NCBI GenBank assembly: GCA_045542595.1
Contig: JAZQLI010000040.1
Coordinates: 45,131 to 109,130 of the forward strand
From: Scatosoma sp045542595
GTDB lineage: Bacteria; Bacillota; Clostridia; Christensenellales; Borkfalkiaceae
DNA length: 64,000 nt
Direction: 5' to 3'
Made by a program: the position numbers and the translations under genes. Below, one piece after another: positions 6,829 through 16,180 of the stretch (positions within the stretch are counted from its first letter, which is position 1; every line of letters starts with the position of its first letter). The notes beneath the pieces were generated by a model, which saw only the letters and a program-made list of their open reading frames with translations, did not search any database and was not told the DNA's origin.

Positions 6829-8166
6829 TCAAAGATTTTCGGCTTTTGCCCGTGCCGCCGCTTTGGAAAGCAGGGGAATAAGCGCAAACATAAGTACGGC
6901 GCAAATTGCGCCTGCAAGGAATATTTCGGGCGCGGGGAGAAACTCCGTCGTCATCGCGTCTGCCGCGTTGCCGCTGTTTAAGGGAATGTTCATAGCTCTA
7001 TTGATAGCGTTGCCGAGCATAGGGCCGACAAGCATAGGGATAAGCACGCTGAATATCATACGCACGCCTTGCAATTTACCTGCGTCCTTTTCGGGAGTAT
7101 AATCGCGTACGAGCGCGCCGCAGAGTGCGGAAACGAAGATGTAGCCGGTAATCATAACGCAGCCTGCCACGCCGAACGTGATAAGGGTGAGCATTTTATC
7201 GTCGAAGTGCATAAAGTACATTAAAAACAAACCGAGAGAGAAGATGCCTGCGGCTATGTATAAAACTTTGGTTTTATCCAGCTTATCGGTTACGCCGCCA
7301 AGCAGGATATTTACGATAGCGCCCAAGATAATAGCCAAGCCGAATACGATACTGTATTCAATCGTTTCAAAGTGCAAAAAGTGTTGCATATAGATAATTA
7401 AATAGGGCATAAAAATTTGACAGGCCACGCCGTATACGCCCATAACGCCAAGCGCAAGATATAAAGGCTTATTGTTTTTAACGACGGAGAGTTTAAATCC
7501 GTAGAAAATATCCTTGAGCGTGCCTTTCTTTTCGAGTGTAGGGCTGTCCTTTACCATAAATATGCCGATACCGCCGCAAACGGAAATGACTACGCCGAGT
7601 GCTAAAAACATCCATTGATAGCCGATTAAATCTTTTATAATTCCAAATCCGCCTGCAACTACCAGCATTGCCGCTAAGGGGAGTACGGACAATACGCTTT
7701 CTACTTGACCGCGAAAACTCTCTTCGGTGTTATCGGTAACCCACGCGTTAAACGCCGCGTCGTTGGCGGTAGAGCCGAACACCGTCATAATACAATCGCC
7801 CACGATAACGGCGGTAAGCGTTACGGTGATTGCCGTTTGCATATCGACGTTGAAAAGGGCGGTAGTTAAATCGGTGGAAAGGAAACCGAACAGCGCTACG
7901 GTAACGCCCCAAATAAGATAGCCGAAAGAGATAAACCGCCGCCTGTTGCCTGCCTTATCCGATAGCGTGCCTGCAATAAGCGTGGTAACGGTAGCCACGA
8001 TACCCGAAAGCTGTACCATCAACGTAACCGCGTCTAAGTTGGGGGCGATAGTGTCGAATACGAACAGGTTGAAATACATATTCTCCACCGACCAAGCAAT
8101 TTGTCCGATAAGCCCGAAAAGAATTAAAATTGTCCAGTTTTGTCTGCTAAAAGATTTTTGTTGCAT
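6829..8166 (-). CDS. MFS transporter, probable glycoside/oligosaccharide porter
   Basis: 445-aa polytopic protein with 12 predicted membrane segments. The MFS A-like loop between TM2 and TM3 is visible as GTLSDKAGNRRRF (about residue 62), and a second such loop GGVTDKLDKTKV follows in the C-terminal half. NMYFNLFVFDT in TM1 recalls the GPH/SLC45-like sugar porters. It is first in a two-gene unit with the GH2 enzyme, suggesting it brings in that enzyme's substrate. An extended -10 (TGATATAAT on the minus strand near 8201) precedes it; no regulator gene is adjacent. Confidence 0.85.
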   Translation of the reverse strand: MQQKSFSRQNWTILILFGLIGQIAWSVENMYFNLFVFDTIAPNLDAVTLMVQLSGIVATVTTLIAGTLSDKAGNRRRFISFGYLIWGVTVALFGFLSTDLTTALFNVDMQTAITVTLTAVIVGDCIMTVFGSTANDAAFNAWVTDNTEESFRGQVESVLSVLPLAAMLVVAGGFGIIKDLIGYQWMFLALGVVISVCGGIGIFMVKDSPTLEKKGTLKDIFYGFKLSVVKNNKPLYLALGVMGVYGVACQIFMPYLIIYMQHFLHFETIEYSIVFGLAIILGAIVNILLGGVTDKLDKTKVLYIAAGIFSLGLFLMYFMHFDDKMLTLITFGVAGCVMITGYIFVSALCGALVRDYTPEKDAGKLQGVRMIFSVLIPMLVGPMLGNAINRAMNIPLNSGNAADAMTTEFLPAPEIFLAGAICAVLMFALIPLLSKAAARAKAENL

Positions 8167-8302
8167 ACCTTCTATCCTTTATAACAAAGCGTTTTTTTCT
8201 ATTATATCACAAATTTTGCCCGTTGTATATAGAATTTTGAAAAATTTCCAAAAACAATCCTTACAAAGAAGAAACACCCCTACCGTGTACGCGATAAAAC
8301 AA

Positions 8303-8331
8303 AAAAAGCACCCCGTCCAGGAGTGCTTTTT
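8303..8331 (-). terminator. Terminator of glyS
   Basis: Minus-strand stem aaaaagcactcc / ggggtgcttttt with a short loop and a T7 tail, 15 bases after the glyS stop. Confidence 0.8.
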
Positions 8332-8345
8332 GTATGAAAATTCTT

Positions 8346-9746
8346 TTAGAATTCAATTTTTTCTTCGATATACTTAATCGCTTCTTCCACGGGCACGCGG
8401 ATTTGTTCCATCGTATCCCTGTCGCGTACCGTAACCGTTCCGTCTTCCAAGGTTTGGAAGTCGATCGTTACGCAGTACGGCGTACCGATTTCGTCTTGAC
8501 GGCGATAGCGCTTACCGATAGAACCCGTGATATCGTAGGTGGTGGGGAACTTCTTGCACATTTGCGCGTATACTTCGTCCGCCTTTTCCGCCAAGTTCTT
8601 TTGCAAGGGCAATACGGCGCATTTATAGGGCGCAAGCGCAGGGTGCAAACGGAGTACCGTACGGATATCGTTCTTTTCCGCGTCTACCACTTCTTCGTCG
8701 TATGCGTCGGTAAGGAAAGCGAGTACTACACGGTCAGCCCCTAAAGACGGTTCTACAACGTAGGGTACGTATCTTTCGTTGGTTACGGGGTCGAGATAGT
8801 CGATAGGCTTGCCGCATTCTTTCGCGTGTTGGGACAAATCGTAATCCGTTCTGTCGGCAACGCCCCAAAGTTCGCCCCAACCGAATGCGAAGTTATATTC
8901 AAAGTCCGTCGTGGCTTTCGAATAGAAGCAAAGTTCTTCGGGGGAGTGGTCGCGCAGGTGCAAGTTTTCTTCTTTCATGCCCAGCGATAAAAGCCAGTTT
9001 TTGCAGAAATCTTTCCAGTAAGCAAACCATTCTAAATCCGTACCGGGTTTGCAGAAGAATTCTAATTCCATTTGTTCAAATTCGCGCGTGCGGAACGTGA
9101 AGTTGCCGGGCGTAATTTCGTTACGGAACGATTTACCGATTTGTGCGATACCAAACGGCACGCGCATACGCGTTGCGCGCTGTACGTTTTGGAAGTTTAC
9201 GAAAATACCTTGCGCCGTTTCGGGACGGAGATATACCGTGTTCGTGCTGTCTTCCGTAACGCCTTGGAACGTCTTAAACATTAAGTTGAATTTTCTAATG
9301 GACGTGAAATCGGAATTGCCGCAAACGGGACAAACGATTTTGTGCTCGGTAATAAACGCTTCCATAGCGTCGTTATCCATCGCTTCTACCTTTACGTCCA
9401 AACCTTTTTTGGAAACGTATGCTTCGATAAGGTTGTCCGCTCTATGGCGCGCTTTACAGCTTTTACAGTCCATCAACGGGTCGGAAAATCCGCCAAGGTG
9501 GCCGGAAGCTTTCCAAGTACGCGTGTTCATTAAAATGGCACAGTCTACGCCCGTATTATACGGATTTTCTTGTACGAATTTTTTCCACCAAGCTTTCTTT
9601 ACGTTGTTTTTAAGCTCTACGCCGAGTGGACCGTAATCCCACGTGTTTGCCAAGCCGCCGTAAATTTCACTGCCGGGGAAGATAAAGCCCCTGTTTTTAC
9701 AAAGGGACACTAATTTTTCCATTGTTACCGCTCTTTTTCCTGCCAT
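8346..9746 (-). CDS. glyS: Glycyl-tRNA synthetase, dimeric class II type
   Basis: Charges tRNA-Gly with glycine. 466 aa, the single-chain homodimeric form (not the alpha2beta2 GlyQ/GlyS type of many bacteria). Class II signatures: motif 1 region GPLGVELKNNVKKAWW, motif 2 FRNEITPGNFTFRTREFEQMELEFF, and motif 3 GADRVVLAFLTDAYDEE. Zinc-type cysteines CKSCKARHRAD and CPVCGNSD are in the insertion. The C-terminal anticodon-binding domain begins about residue 360 (LHPALAPYKCAVLPLQK). It stands alone, with minus-strand promoter TTGACT (9812-9817) and TATAAT (9788-9793) and no T-box. Confidence 0.97.
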   Translation of the reverse strand: MAGKRAVTMEKLVSLCKNRGFIFPGSEIYGGLANTWDYGPLGVELKNNVKKAWWKKFVQENPYNTGVDCAILMNTRTWKASGHLGGFSDPLMDCKSCKARHRADNLIEAYVSKKGLDVKVEAMDNDAMEAFITEHKIVCPVCGNSDFTSIRKFNLMFKTFQGVTEDSTNTVYLRPETAQGIFVNFQNVQRATRMRVPFGIAQIGKSFRNEITPGNFTFRTREFEQMELEFFCKPGTDLEWFAYWKDFCKNWLLSLGMKEENLHLRDHSPEELCFYSKATTDFEYNFAFGWGELWGVADRTDYDLSQHAKECGKPIDYLDPVTNERYVPYVVEPSLGADRVVLAFLTDAYDEEVVDAEKNDIRTVLRLHPALAPYKCAVLPLQKNLAEKADEVYAQMCKKFPTTYDITGSIGKRYRRQDEIGTPYCVTIDFQTLEDGTVTVRDRDTMEQIRVPVEEAIKYIEEKIEF

Positions 9747-10018
9747 AACCGTATAAACCTCTTTCTTTTAAATTTGTTATCGCAAATATTATACGATATT
9801 TTGCATTTGAAAGTCAAATGAAAGGCAAACGTTTTTCGCGAAAATTTTTACCGAATAGGCGGTATTTGTCGAAAAACTGCTTTCAAGTGGGGCGGCGTGA
9901 AAATAATTTTGTTCAAAATGTGAAAAAAATCGAAAAAATTTGGCGGTTATCTATTCCCTTTTTTGAAAATATGTGTTATAATGATATAACTACAAGTATA
10001 CATACGGAGAGAAGAATA

Positions 10019-11674
10019 ATGCTTTCGGATATCGAAATTGCGGAAAGCGCGCAGCTTATCGACATTAGAGAAGTGGCGGCGAAGCTTGGTTTAACGGAAA
10101 ACGAATTAGAACTTTACGGCAAATACAAAGCAAAAATCTCTTTGCCTAAAGACGCGAAGAGAAATGCAAAACTCATTTTAGTAACGGCTATTAATCCCAC
10201 GTCGTCGGGCGAAGGGAAAACCACCGTTTCTATCGGCCTTGCCGACGGACTTTCCAAAATCGGCAAAAAAGCGTGTCTTGCCCTGCGCGAGCCTTCGCTT
10301 GGACCTGTATTCGGGATTAAAGGCGGCGCGGCAGGCGGCGGCTATGCACAAGTAGTGCCGATGGCGGACATCAACTTACATTTCACGGGCGACTTACACG
10401 CAATTACGGCAGCGAACAATCTGCTTTGCGCGCTGATGGATAACCATATTTTCCGCGGCAATGCGCTTGGTATCGACGTAAACAATATCTATTTCCACCG
10501 TTGTATGGATATGAACGAACGCCAGCTTATCAACATTATGGTTGGCGGTAAAGGCAGGGGAGTGGAAAGAGAAGACCATTTCGATATTACCGCCGCAAGT
10601 GAAATTATGGCGGTGCTTTGCCTTGCAACGGACATTGACGATTTGAAAAAACGTTTGGGTAATATTATCGTGGGCTTAAATACCGACGGCGATTTCGTCC
10701 GCGCAAAAGATATTCCTGGGGCGGTAGGTTCGATGGCGGTGCTTTTAAAAGAAGCCATGAAGCCTAACCTTGTACAAACGCTGGAACACACGCCTGCTAT
10801 CATTCACGGCGGACCGTTTGCAAATATCGCGCACGGCTGCAACAGCGTACAGGCAACGTATGCGGCAATGAGCCTTGCAGACTACGCGGTTACCGAAGCA
10901 GGATTCGGCGCGGATTTGGGCGCGGAAAAGTTCTTGGATACCAAGTGCCGCGCGGCGAATATTCAGCCGAACTGCGTGGTTATCGTAGCTACCGTGAAAG
11001 CGTTGAAGCTGCACGGCGGCGCGGCAAAGGAAAATCTTTCTTCGGAAGATTTGGTTGCGCTGGAAAAAGGTATGCCTAACCTTTTGAAACATATTGAAAA
11101 CATTAAAAACGTATATAAAAAGCCCGTTGTGGTGGCTATGAACCGTTTCTTCACCGATACGCAAGCGGAAACCGATTTCGTTATTGAAACGGTGAGAAAA
11201 GCAGGCGCGACGGCGGTGTTTACCGACGTGTTCTTGAAAGGCGGCGAAGGCGGTAAAGAACTCGCTGAAGAAGTGGTAAAAGCTTGTGAAATTCCGTCTA
11301 AGTTAGAACACCCGTATGCCTTGGAAGAAGGAGTGTGCGAAAAAATAGAAAACGTAGCCAAGAAAATTTACGGCGCGGACGGCGTGGATTTCACCGAAGA
11401 AGCGCTTGCGAAAATTAAAATTATCGAAGACAAAGGCTGCGGTAATTTGCCCGTGATTATTGCCAAAACGCAATACTCGCTTTCGGACAACGCCGAACTT
11501 TTAGGGCGGCCTGAAGGATTCCGTATTTGCGTGCGCGATATCGTGTTGAAAGGCGGCGCAGGCTTTATCGTTGCCATTGCCGGTAAAATTATGCTGATGC
11601 CCGGGCTTGGCGCGCATCCTGCGGCGGAGAAGATTGACCTTTTGTCCGACGGCACAATAGTGGGCTTATCGTAA
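10019..11674 (+). CDS. fhs: Formate-tetrahydrofolate ligase
   Basis: ATP-dependent formation of 10-formyl-tetrahydrofolate from formate, feeding one-carbon metabolism and purine synthesis. 551 aa, the full family length. The open frame runs upstream to 9818, but the start at 10019 is set by GGAGAG 8 bases ahead and a TATAAT at 9977-9982 lying inside the upstream extension. The nucleotide-binding loop NPTSSGEGKTT is at about residues 59-69, followed by the family's EPSLGPVFGIKGGAAGGGYAQV-type segment. Genes of the rest of a Wood-Ljungdahl set are not nearby, so its role here is more likely biosynthetic than acetogenic. Confidence 0.97.
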   Translation: MLSDIEIAESAQLIDIREVAAKLGLTENELELYGKYKAKISLPKDAKRNAKLILVTAINPTSSGEGKTTVSIGLADGLSKIGKKACLALREPSLGPVFGIKGGAAGGGYAQVVPMADINLHFTGDLHAITAANNLLCALMDNHIFRGNALGIDVNNIYFHRCMDMNERQLINIMVGGKGRGVEREDHFDITAASEIMAVLCLATDIDDLKKRLGNIIVGLNTDGDFVRAKDIPGAVGSMAVLLKEAMKPNLVQTLEHTPAIIHGGPFANIAHGCNSVQATYAAMSLADYAVTEAGFGADLGAEKFLDTKCRAANIQPNCVVIVATVKALKLHGGAAKENLSSEDLVALEKGMPNLLKHIENIKNVYKKPVVVAMNRFFTDTQAETDFVIETVRKAGATAVFTDVFLKGGEGGKELAEEVVKACEIPSKLEHPYALEEGVCEKIENVAKKIYGADGVDFTEEALAKIKIIEDKGCGNLPVIIAKTQYSLSDNAELLGRPEGFRICVRDIVLKGGAGFIVAIAGKIMLMPGLGAHPAAEKIDLLSDGTIVGLS

Positions 11675-11689
11675 AACGCCTGAAATGCG

Positions 11690-11815
11690 GCGTATTTCGG
11701 CGTCGAAACAAATTTTTTCTTGCTTACGTACGTCTATGTACGCGCGCAGCGAAAAAATCCGTTTCTTCTTGAACTACTTGCATTTGAGCCGTTTTACTTC
11801 GGTTGATGTAGCTTA
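11690..11815 (+). repeat. Dispersed intergenic hairpin repeat, copy 1
   Basis: Sits between fhs and glnS. Its core is CGTAC-gtctat-GTACG (11727-11742) enclosed by an outer stem attttttc/gaaaaaat, followed about 60 bases later by the conserved tail gttttacttcggttgatgta. Copy 2 (21482-21612) is clearly similar over about 130 bp; copies 3a and 3b (44956-45254) share the core and part of the outer structure. No open frame of note is inside it. Confidence 0.75.
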
Positions 11816-11857
11816 AATGATACGACAACGCTTGAAAAAACATAAAAGAGAAAGAAT

Positions 11858-13492
11858 ATGAAAATAATTGAAGCAACTAATTTTATCGAACAAATTATAA
11901 ACGACGACATTGAAAACGGCAAAATTACTGCCGTTCAAACTCGTTTCCCGCCCGAACCCAACGGGTATTTGCATATCGGGCACGTAAAGAGTATGCTCGT
12001 CAATTTCGGTACGGCGAAAAAGTACGACGGCAAATGCAATCTCTTTTTCGACGACACCAATCCGTCTAAAGAAAAGACGGAATTTGTAGACGCTATCCGC
12101 AAAGATATTGCTTGGGTTGGCTACGACTGGGCAAAAGAAGTATACGCATCCGATTTTTTTGATACCATTTACGAATACGCAGAAAAATTGATTATCGACG
12201 GCAAGGCGTTCGTTTGCGATTTATCACCTGAAGAAATCAGTGCTACGCGCGGTACGCTTACGCAAGCAGGGAAAGAAAGTCCGTATAGAAACCGTAGCGT
12301 AGAAGAGAATTTACAATTATTCCGTGAAATGAAAGCGGGAAAATATCCCGACGGGAGCAAATGCTTGCGCGCAAAGATAGATATGTCGTCGCCGAATATG
12401 AACCTGCGCGACCCTGTTATCTACCGTATTTTGCGTTGTACGCATCACCGTACGGGGGATAAATGGTGCATTTATCCTATGTACGACTACGCGCATCCCA
12501 TTTGCGATTATCTGCAAGGCGTAACCCATTCCCTTTGCACGTTAGAATTTGAAGACCACCGTCCTTTGTACGACTGGGTAGGGATTCAACTCGGCTTTGC
12601 GCCCAAGCCCCGTCAAATTGAATTTGCGCGGCTTGCGGTAACGAATATGGTTATGTCCAAGCGCTATTTAAAACGCTTGGTGGAAGAAGGCCACGTGCAC
12701 GGCTGGGACGACCCCCGTATGCCTACGGTAACGGGTTTGCGTAATCGCGGTGTTCCGCCCGAAGCGTTGCTCGATTTTTGTACGAAAATCGGTATCGTGA
12801 AAGCGAATTCTGAATGTCAGCTTTCCTATTTGGAAGCGTGTATCCGCGAAAACTTGAATGAGAATGCTGAACGTGCTATGGCGGTATTAGAGCCCTTAAA
12901 GGTAACCATAACCAACTATCAGGGCACGGAAGAGCTGGAAACGGCGTTGCATCCGTTAAAGCCCGAACTCGGCACACGTAAATTGGCGTTTTCGAACACG
13001 GTGTATATCGACAAAGCGGATTTTTCTTTAAATCCGCCCCCCAAATACCAACGTTTAAAGCAAGACGGCTACGTGCGCTTGAAAAACGCGTATATTATTC
13101 ACTGCGACGAAGTGGTGCTTGACGAAAACGGGGAAGCAGTGGAACTCAAATGTACGTACGTACCCGAAAGTCGCTCGGCAAACGATACCAGCGGAATTAA
13201 GGTAAAAGGCACTATTCAATGGGTAGACGGGAAAACGGGTGTGGACGCGGAAATTCGCCGCTACGGAACGCTTTTGAAAGACGCCGAATACGCAGGGCAA
13301 GATTTTGCCGAACGTATGAATACGGAAAGCGAGCATATTTTCTTGGGCAAAGCAGAACCGTATCTTGCGGCGGCGCAAGAAAATAAGCCTTTCCAACTGA
13401 TGCGTGTGGGATATTATAAAAAATGTACGAAAGCAGACGGCACGTTGGTGTTGTCCGAAATCGTTTCTTTAAAAGATAACTTCAATAAATAA
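11858..13492 (+). CDS. glnS: Glutaminyl-tRNA synthetase
   Basis: Class I enzyme charging tRNA-Gln directly, 544 aa. The Rossmann fold holds the HIGH motif in PPEPNGYLHIGH (about residues 31-42) and a KMSKS equivalent in VMSKRYLKRLV (about residue 268). The C-terminal beta-barrel anticodon-binding domains follow from about residue 340. GlnRS rather than GluRS is indicated by the FPPEPNGYLHIGH signature and the GlnRS-type C-terminus. Many Clostridia make Gln-tRNA through GatCAB instead, so this gene is a useful lineage marker. It may be co-transcribed with the membrane protein 13 bp downstream. Confidence 0.96.
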   Translation: MKIIEATNFIEQIINDDIENGKITAVQTRFPPEPNGYLHIGHVKSMLVNFGTAKKYDGKCNLFFDDTNPSKEKTEFVDAIRKDIAWVGYDWAKEVYASDFFDTIYEYAEKLIIDGKAFVCDLSPEEISATRGTLTQAGKESPYRNRSVEENLQLFREMKAGKYPDGSKCLRAKIDMSSPNMNLRDPVIYRILRCTHHRTGDKWCIYPMYDYAHPICDYLQGVTHSLCTLEFEDHRPLYDWVGIQLGFAPKPRQIEFARLAVTNMVMSKRYLKRLVEEGHVHGWDDPRMPTVTGLRNRGVPPEALLDFCTKIGIVKANSECQLSYLEACIRENLNENAERAMAVLEPLKVTITNYQGTEELETALHPLKPELGTRKLAFSNTVYIDKADFSLNPPPKYQRLKQDGYVRLKNAYIIHCDEVVLDENGEAVELKCTYVPESRSANDTSGIKVKGTIQWVDGKTGVDAEIRRYGTLLKDAEYAGQDFAERMNTESEHIFLGKAEPYLAAAQENKPFQLMRVGYYKKCTKADGTLVLSEIVSLKDNFNK

Positions 13493-13505
13493 GGAGTAAA
13501 AAACA

Positions 13506-14792
13506 ATGCCTGTTTCTGCAATACTGACGTCCGCAGGATTAGAACAATATTATCCCTACGTCCCTTTGGGCGTAGCGGCTTTTTGCGCGGTGATTTTATT
13601 GATAGCGTTCTGTGTGGGCTGTAAAAAAGGCGCTCGTCGGGTGAGTTGGGGCGGTTTCGTTTGGATGTTCGCCGCAGGGTTGTTTATCGTACTCGATAAA
13701 ATAGTGTTGGTTGGGCAAAATCCTTTAGTTGATGTCTTTTCGGGGATAGGGCATTCCTTGGGCACAACTTCGGCGCAAGGCGCAAGCATTACCGCTTTTT
13801 TAAGCGCGTTTGTGCTGGCGGTTGCCTGCTGTGTGCTGGCATTGGTGCTGTACGGAATTTGCTCGCTTTTGTTCCGTCCTAAAGTAAAACGCATTAAAAA
13901 GAACGCCGATATTTATACCATTGACGAACAGGGAATTGAATACGACGAAGAATATTACGATTACGACGATTATGAAGAGTACGAATCGCGTACTACACTC
14001 CGCCGTAAGGGCTATGGTACTCCGTCGATAATAGGTCGACTGTTGGGCGGTGTGATTTGCGTTGTCAACGCGGCAATGGTGCTCGCGGTTATTATTTTCG
14101 TGGCGTTATTCGCCATTGACGCAACGTCGTTGAAAGAAACGGCGATAGGGGTTATTTATCAAGTGCCTATGGTGGTTACCTTGGTGGAAATTGCTGGCAC
14201 ATACGCGCTGGACGTGGCGTTTATCGGCATTATTATCGGGTACGCTTGTAAGGGGCAACGGCAAGGCTTTATGGAAACGTTGCGTTCGCTCATTTCTTCG
14301 TTCGGCGGTTTGGTAGGAACGGTATTTGCGTTCTACGTGCCGTTCTCGGCGCTGGGGCAAAGCGGTTTCTTAGGGGAATACGTAACCCGTTGTGTGGGCG
14401 CGGCGAACTCGCTGTTTGGTACGTCGTTGCCGCAAGTTGCGCCCATTATCGGGCAGGTACTTGCAGGGTTGATTTTGTGCATTGCCATTATGATATTGTT
14501 AAAGCTTCTGGATACCCTTTTGAAAAAGCTGTCCGAAGCCGTTTATGCAAACGGCGTTTTGCGTGCGGTAGACGGCTCTATTGCCTGCGCTATTTATTTC
14601 GTAGTCGGCGTGGTTGTCGTTGCGTTGATTTGGGCGGTTTGGTTTGTACTCAGCTATTACGGAATTTGTAAAGCGGAGTTACTCTTTAGCGCGCAATCGT
14701 CTTTGTCCAGCGGTATGTTTAATACGTTAGACGCGTTGCTTACGCCTACGTTAGAACAAATAGAGCAATCGATTGCTGGAATGTTGGGTTAA
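13506..14792 (+). CDS. Multi-pass membrane protein, possibly a tandem CvpA-like fold
   Basis: 428 aa with two hydrophobic blocks (about residues 15-130 and 170-400) separated by a striking acidic, tyrosine-rich linker (EYDEEYYDYDDYEEYESR, about residues 140-158). Each block begins with a Gly-rich hydrophobic stretch followed by a basic/Gly turn (CKKGARRVSWGG; CKGQRQGFMETLRSLISSFGG), the pattern seen after TM1 of CvpA/colicin V production proteins. I infer a duplicated or expanded CvpA-like protein, but family membership is not certain. Start follows AAGGAG. It lies 13 bp after glnS and is closed by a very stable terminator. No catalytic motif is visible. Confidence 0.55.
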   Translation: MPVSAILTSAGLEQYYPYVPLGVAAFCAVILLIAFCVGCKKGARRVSWGGFVWMFAAGLFIVLDKIVLVGQNPLVDVFSGIGHSLGTTSAQGASITAFLSAFVLAVACCVLALVLYGICSLLFRPKVKRIKKNADIYTIDEQGIEYDEEYYDYDDYEEYESRTTLRRKGYGTPSIIGRLLGGVICVVNAAMVLAVIIFVALFAIDATSLKETAIGVIYQVPMVVTLVEIAGTYALDVAFIGIIIGYACKGQRQGFMETLRSLISSFGGLVGTVFAFYVPFSALGQSGFLGEYVTRCVGAANSLFGTSLPQVAPIIGQVLAGLILCIAIMILLKLLDTLLKKLSEAVYANGVLRAVDGSIACAIYFVVGVVVVALIWAVWFVLSYYGICKAELLFSAQSSLSSGMFNTLDALLTPTLEQIEQSIAGMLG

Positions 14793-14813
14793 GATATTGT
14801 AAACGAAAGATAG

Positions 14814-14850
14814 GGGGCAGGTATGCGTTGAACGCATACCTGCCCCTTTT
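14814..14850 (+). terminator. Very stable terminator after the CvpA-like gene
   Basis: A 16-bp perfect palindrome (14814-14829 with 14831-14846) followed by TTTT, between the convergent CvpA-like and spoVT genes. Confidence 0.85.
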
Positions 14851-14871
14851 GTTTAAGTTGTTTTAATTTGA

Positions 14872-15417
14872 TTATTCAAATTGATTCGCTAAAATATCGG
14901 CGGTTAAGCGAGCGAGATTCATATCGCTCCCGTCCATTTTTGCACCGTCTTCTTTAGACAGTACGGCAACCGCACCCAAACAATCGCCACCCGATACGAT
15001 AGGCACGATAATTTGCGCTGTAACGCCTTCTTCGCGGGAAGAAGTCAGTGGTAAAATATCGCCGCCGTCCGCAACGTTGGCAATGTAGCTGCGGCGTTCT
15101 TTTAGTATTTTTTCCATATCTTCGGATAAAGTTTTGCCGTCCAAATCTTTTTTACCGTCGCCAAAGGCGTGCAATACCCCGTCCGTATCGCAAATGACGG
15201 CAAGCTTACCGCTTAAATCGTTGAGCGAACGTGCCGTGGCTTTGCTAAAACGTTCTAACGTCGCGATAGGCGAATATTTCTTTAACATCAATTCGTCCCG
15301 TTCGGTGAATATTTCCAAAGGGTCGCCTTCTTTAATACGAAGAGTCCGTCTAATTTCTTTTGGAATCACGACGCGCCCTAATTCATCTATTCTTCTTACA
15401 ATTCCCGTTGCTTTCAT
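14872..15417 (-). CDS. spoVT: Stage V sporulation regulator SpoVT
   Basis: AbrB/MazE-type DNA-binding swapped-hairpin domain (residues 1-50, MKATGIVRRIDELGRVVIPKEIRR) joined to a C-terminal GAF-like sensor domain (about residues 55-180). In B. subtilis SpoVT tunes sigma-G-dependent forespore genes. 181 aa, the typical length. The start follows GGAGGA. Its presence, with the spoVB-like and ricT genes, is the main evidence that the organism sporulates. It is monocistronic, next to tRNA-Leu. Confidence 0.93.
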   Translation of the reverse strand: MKATGIVRRIDELGRVVIPKEIRRTLRIKEGDPLEIFTERDELMLKKYSPIATLERFSKATARSLNDLSGKLAVICDTDGVLHAFGDGKKDLDGKTLSEDMEKILKERRSYIANVADGGDILPLTSSREEGVTAQIIVPIVSGGDCLGAVAVLSKEDGAKMDGSDMNLARLTADILANQFE

Positions 15418-15529
15418 AAAAATTTCCTCCGTTTACAAATATTGTGGGAGGAAGAAAAAAAATTATACGCGGGAGAAAGGTAAGAATTTGAAAAAAATAA
15501 AATTTTTTCCGAAAGGACGATAAAATGAG

Positions 15530-15558
15530 TTGACAAATGCAACGCATTACGATATAAT
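15530..15558 (+). promoter_or_regulatory. Promoter of tRNA-Leu
   Basis: TTGACA (15530-15535) and TATAAT (15553-15558), 17-bp spacer, placing the start about 6 bases before the mature tRNA. Confidence 0.85.
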
Positions 15559-15570
15559 AAGTGCGTTAAT

Positions 15571-15655
15571 GCGGTCGTGGCGGAACTGGCAGACGCGCAA
15601 GACTAAGGATCTTGTGGGTAACTCCATGCAGGTTCAATTCCTGTCGACCGCACCA
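15571..15655 (+). tRNA. tRNA-Leu, anticodon AAG
   Basis: 85 nt including encoded CCA. The acceptor stem gcggtcg/cgaccgc is perfect, the anticodon stem caaga/tcttg encloses the loop CTAAGGA with AAG at 15605-15607, and a class II long variable arm precedes the T arm with TTCAATT. It should read CUU, and CUC if A34 is deaminated to inosine. Own promoter and terminator. Confidence 0.95.
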
Positions 15656-15661
15656 GCGTAA

Positions 15662-15699
15662 GGCATTTATGCAAGAAAAGTTGCATAAATGCCGTTTTT
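15662..15699 (+). terminator. Terminator after tRNA-Leu
   Basis: 13-bp perfect stem (15662-15674 with 15681-15693) followed by gTTTTT. Confidence 0.85.
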
Positions 15700-15888
15700 C
15701 TTTGTATTTTTGTATAAATATTCCGTCTAAAATCGTTGATTTTCACGTTTTTAGCACCGATTGGCGTGTTTTTTTGGCGTGTGAAATAGATAGAAAGACC
15801 TGTCGATGATTCCTGAAAAAACCTGTCGACTTGCGAAAAAGCGAAAATCTTTTATTTTCGGCGCTTATTTGGCGTATGTCAATTTTAA

Positions 15889-16089
15889 GGACATAAAAAA
15901 CAAAACCGTTTGGCGAGTGAATTTCTCACCAAACAACGTTTTATTATTCTATTTTCCGTGTCGAATGCAATTAGCATTATTATTACAATACTGGTTGGCG
16001 CAATATATTATAAGGAGAAAATTATACGCAAAAACATTGTAGGAATCCTATTATGTGTAGGAGCGTTAGCAATAATTAATTTTTTATAA
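15889..16089 (+). pseudogene. Relic: C-terminal end of a DMT/EamA-type transporter
   Basis: An open frame without a plausible ATG encodes about 60 residues ending in two hydrophobic segments: SVSNAISIIITILVGAIYYK, then EKIIRKNIVGILLCVGALAI and INFL before TAA. This pattern (two closing membrane helices joined by a YYKEKI-K loop and GILL-GA) is that of the last two helices of drug/metabolite transporters. A TAA lies just upstream in frame and the first part of the gene is not recognisable, so I read it as the remnant of a deleted gene. The rest of 15700-16180 is AT-rich without other coding potential I can support. Confidence 0.5.
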
Positions 16090-16180
16090 ATTGGCGGAAG
16101 CGCTAATAAAGGCTTAATTATGTGGGAACGATTATTAAATTCCGTGTATTTAATAGGAATGCAAAAATCAATAAAAAAGC

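Noticed and set aside
9818..10018. Extended N-terminus of fhs
   Set aside because: A -10 box at 9977 and the AT-rich non-coding character place the start at 10019 behind GGAGAG.
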